From Loktanella sp. (GTDB lineage Bacteria > Pseudomonadota > Alphaproteobacteria > Rhodobacterales > Rhodobacteraceae), in the NCBI GenBank assembly GCA_024686085.1, contig JAIBDT010000006.1, forward strand, positions 1-64,000: DNA of 64,000 nt, written 5' to 3'. Position 1 is the stretch's first letter. Each line of letters starts with the position of its first letter. The translations under genes and the position numbers were made by a program. The notes beneath the pieces are model-generated. The model was not told the DNA's origin and made no database searches. It was given only the letters and a program-made list of their open reading frames with translations. Shown in pieces: positions 61,555 through 64,000 of the stretch.

Positions 61555-62724
61555 CTAAGCCGCGAACTGCGCCAATCTGTCGATCAGTGCCTTGATGCCT
61601 GCGCGGTCGATGTTAGCAAAGGCAATGCGCAGATGTGCAGCACCGCCCGCCATATCATCAGGCATAAACATCGTGCCGGGTAAGGTTAGCACACCCGCAT
61701 CACGCACCAGTTTCTGGGCCAAGACATCAGACGGCATATCAAACGGATGCGCGATATAGGCGAAATACGCGCCGCACCCCTTCAGCGTCCAGCCTTTGGC
61801 TGCAAGCGGGGCAAAGTAGCCCTCAATCGCGGCACGGCGGTCGAGGATTTCCAGCCGCTCACCCGCCAACCAATCGCCAAGGTTCTGCATGCCCCAAAGG
61901 GCGGCCCGTTGGCCGATCTGGTTGGGGCAAATGGTGACGGTATCAAGGAATTTTTCAACTTCGGCCAGTCGGGCCTGAGACGTGATGATCGCGCCCACAC
62001 GGTGGCCGGTCAGGCGGTAAGCCTTTGAAAACGAATAAAGCTGGATCAGCGTGTCGGCCCAGTTCGGGATTTGGAACAGCGCATGCGGGGCACCGGTGCG
62101 GCTATCGAAGTCACGGTAGGTCTCGTCGACGATCAGCGCGATACTGTGCTTTTGGCAGAGGTCAAAAAATGCCTGCAACGTCTCTGCAGGGTATTCAACG
62201 CCGGCAGGATTGTTCGGACTGACCAATGCAATTGCGCGGGTGCGGGGCGTGATCAACTTAGCTGCCTCGGATGCGTCAGGGATTAGCGTCGGACCCGCAT
62301 CTAACGGGACGGTTTTCACACCTGCCATATCCAGCCACATGCGGTGATTGAAATAATACGGCACGGGGACAATGACTTCGTCGCCTTCAGCGGTCAGGGT
62401 CGATATCGCGGCCGCAAAGGCTTGGTTGCAGCCCGAGGTGATCGCAACTTGGGCCTCCGCAATGGTCCCGCCATACGCGGCGTTCCACTGCTGCGCCACT
62501 TCGGCCTTGAGCGCAGGCAAACCCAGCACGGGACCGTAAAGATGGGCGTCAGGATCGTTGATCACGATCTGTGCAATCGCCTCGCGCATCACCAAGGGCG
62601 GCGGATCCACGGGGGCGGCTTGGCTAACGTTCAACAACGGACGGTCAGCGGGATGGGTCACACCGTCCAGCCAACGGCGGGCTTCCATGACGGGCGGGGA
62701 AAACGTGGCAGCAGTACGGGTCAT
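61555..62724 (-). CDS. PLP-dependent class I/II aminotransferase
   Basis: ITSGCNQAFAAAISTLTAEGDEVIVPVPYYFNHRMWLDMAGV...SPNNPAGVEYP...YSFSKAYRLTGHRVG. Confidence 0.95.
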   Translation of the reverse strand: MTRTAATFSPPVMEARRWLDGVTHPADRPLLNVSQAAPVDPPPLVMREAIAQIVINDPDAHLYGPVLGLPALKAEVAQQWNAAYGGTIAEAQVAITSGCNQAFAAAISTLTAEGDEVIVPVPYYFNHRMWLDMAGVKTVPLDAGPTLIPDASEAAKLITPRTRAIALVSPNNPAGVEYPAETLQAFFDLCQKHSIALIVDETYRDFDSRTGAPHALFQIPNWADTLIQLYSFSKAYRLTGHRVGAIITSQARLAEVEKFLDTVTICPNQIGQRAALWGMQNLGDWLAGERLEILDRRAAIEGYFAPLAAKGWTLKGCGAYFAYIAHPFDMPSDVLAQKLVRDAGVLTLPGTMFMPDDMAGGAAHLRIAFANIDRAGIKALIDRLAQFAA

Positions 62725-63215
62725 AAGGCAGTCCTTTGGTGGGCTTTCCATTCGCGCCAGATCAACCAGATCACGACAATGTCGATAACGCTGAGGATAA
62801 TCATCACGACATCCCCTGTGTGGGCATATTTATTCATCTGGTAAACGATAAAGGCAACCAACGCCCAGATCGACACCGGATAGGCCCACTTCAACCCCGC
62901 CAGCAGGGCCAGCACCAGCCCAAGGTTCAATCCGCCGTGTATCAGCAGGTAGATGGTATAAAAGGTCTCATTGGCGACATGGGTCGCGGCGGCAGCGGTG
63001 TTAAGCCACTGCGCCATCATATCATTTGGGTCTTCAATCAATTCCAGCTTAGCCAAGCGCAAGACAAGGCTGTTGAGCGTGCCATCAGGTGTGACCGCTA
63101 GGGCAAGCCCGCCAAGGATTTGACCCAAACCGAGCAAGCCCTTGCCAACCATCGAGATCAGAAAGCTAAAATGCGTCCATCGACTGATGGGGTGGGCCAC
63201 GTCAGTTTGGGCCAT
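62721..63215 (-). CDS. DUF2127 family membrane protein
   Basis: HFSFLISMVGKGLLGLGQILGGLAL...YTIYLLIHGGLNLGLVLALLAGLKWAYPVSIWAL; ATGA overlap with the aminotransferase. Confidence 0.85.
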   Translation of the reverse strand: MAQTDVAHPISRWTHFSFLISMVGKGLLGLGQILGGLALAVTPDGTLNSLVLRLAKLELIEDPNDMMAQWLNTAAAATHVANETFYTIYLLIHGGLNLGLVLALLAGLKWAYPVSIWALVAFIVYQMNKYAHTGDVVMIILSVIDIVVIWLIWREWKAHQRTAL

Positions 63216-63223
63216 TGGGTGAA

Positions 63224-63742
63224 CTAGTCTTTGCCGCGATACGGCTCGACATATTGCAGCGCCATATCCCAAGGGAAGAAAATCCACGTATCTTGCGAAA
63301 CGCCCGTTATGAATGTGTGGACCATCGGCTCGCCCTGCGGCTTGGCGTAAACAGTCGCACAATGTGCATTGGGATAGAGCGCACGCACAACTTCAAGGGT
63401 TTTGCCACTATCGACCAGATCGTCAATAATCAGGATGCCCGTGCCATCACCCATCATCTCGGCGTCTGGGTATTTCAACACCTCGGCCTCGCGTCGCTCG
63501 TCCGCCGCACCACCACTGGAATGGTAGGATTTGACCGAGATTGTATCGACGGTGCGAATATCCAACTCGCGGGCCACAATCATCGCAGGGGCCATGCCAC
63601 CACGAGTAATCGCAACCACAGCTTTCCAAGCCCCATCGTCTGGGCCTTTGCCATCAAGGCGCCAAGCAAGCGCACGGCTGTCGCGGTGGATTTGGTCCCA
63701 AGAGATGTGGAAGCCTTTTTCGTGGGGCAGGCGGTCAGTCAT
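63224..63742 (-). CDS. gpt: Xanthine phosphoribosyltransferase
   Basis: [44 protein letters not shown]...[22 protein letters not shown]. Confidence 0.94.
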   Translation of the reverse strand: MTDRLPHEKGFHISWDQIHRDSRALAWRLDGKGPDDGAWKAVVAITRGGMAPAMIVARELDIRTVDTISVKSYHSSGGAADERREAEVLKYPDAEMMGDGTGILIIDDLVDSGKTLEVVRALYPNAHCATVYAKPQGEPMVHTFITGVSQDTWIFFPWDMALQYVEPYRGKD

Positions 63743-63753
63743 GGTCGTCGTCC

Positions 63754-64000
<247 letters not shown>

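Overview
The window is a gene-dense, housekeeping-rich chromosomal segment from an alphaproteobacterium. Gene content and order suggest a Rhodobacteraceae / Roseobacter-group genome; this is inference, as no search was possible. I recognise about 55 protein-coding genes: prfB, a RimB-like/rimK/aspartoacylase-like trio, bactofilin + M23 peptidase, bcp, queA, lpdA, uvrA, a valine-catabolism block (mmsB, hydrolase, acyl-CoA dehydrogenase, mmsA) with an embedded cupredoxin, coaD, two tandem gap paralogues, tkt, zapA, grxD/bolA, purL, murI, argC, ccmE/ccmF/ccmH, gltA, gltX, comEC, lexA, moeA/moaC, trpCDG, trpE, a PpiD-like gene, gpt and a partial fabI. I saw no rRNA, tRNA, CRISPR array, transposon or prophage block. 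The most interesting items are: (1) an apparently unannotated three-hairpin sRNA at about 36280-36360 (-) with a CCUCCCU loop, matching my recollection of the alpha-r8/MmgR/'suhB' family; (2) a GH108 endolysin/holin/XhlA-like lysis cassette inside a cytochrome c maturation operon, a candidate gene-transfer-agent lysis module; (3) two gap paralogues that differ at the NAD/NADP-discriminating residue, with LacI-type operator-like palindromes and a 47-aa small ORF between them; (4) alphaproteobacterial SOS boxes (GTTC-N7-GTTC) upstream of uvrA and lexA; (5) a perfect 18-bp palindrome in the mmsA/LysR divergent promoter; (6) a coiled-coil ZauP-like gene directly upstream of zapA; and (7) a gltA terminator that abuts the start codon of the next gene.
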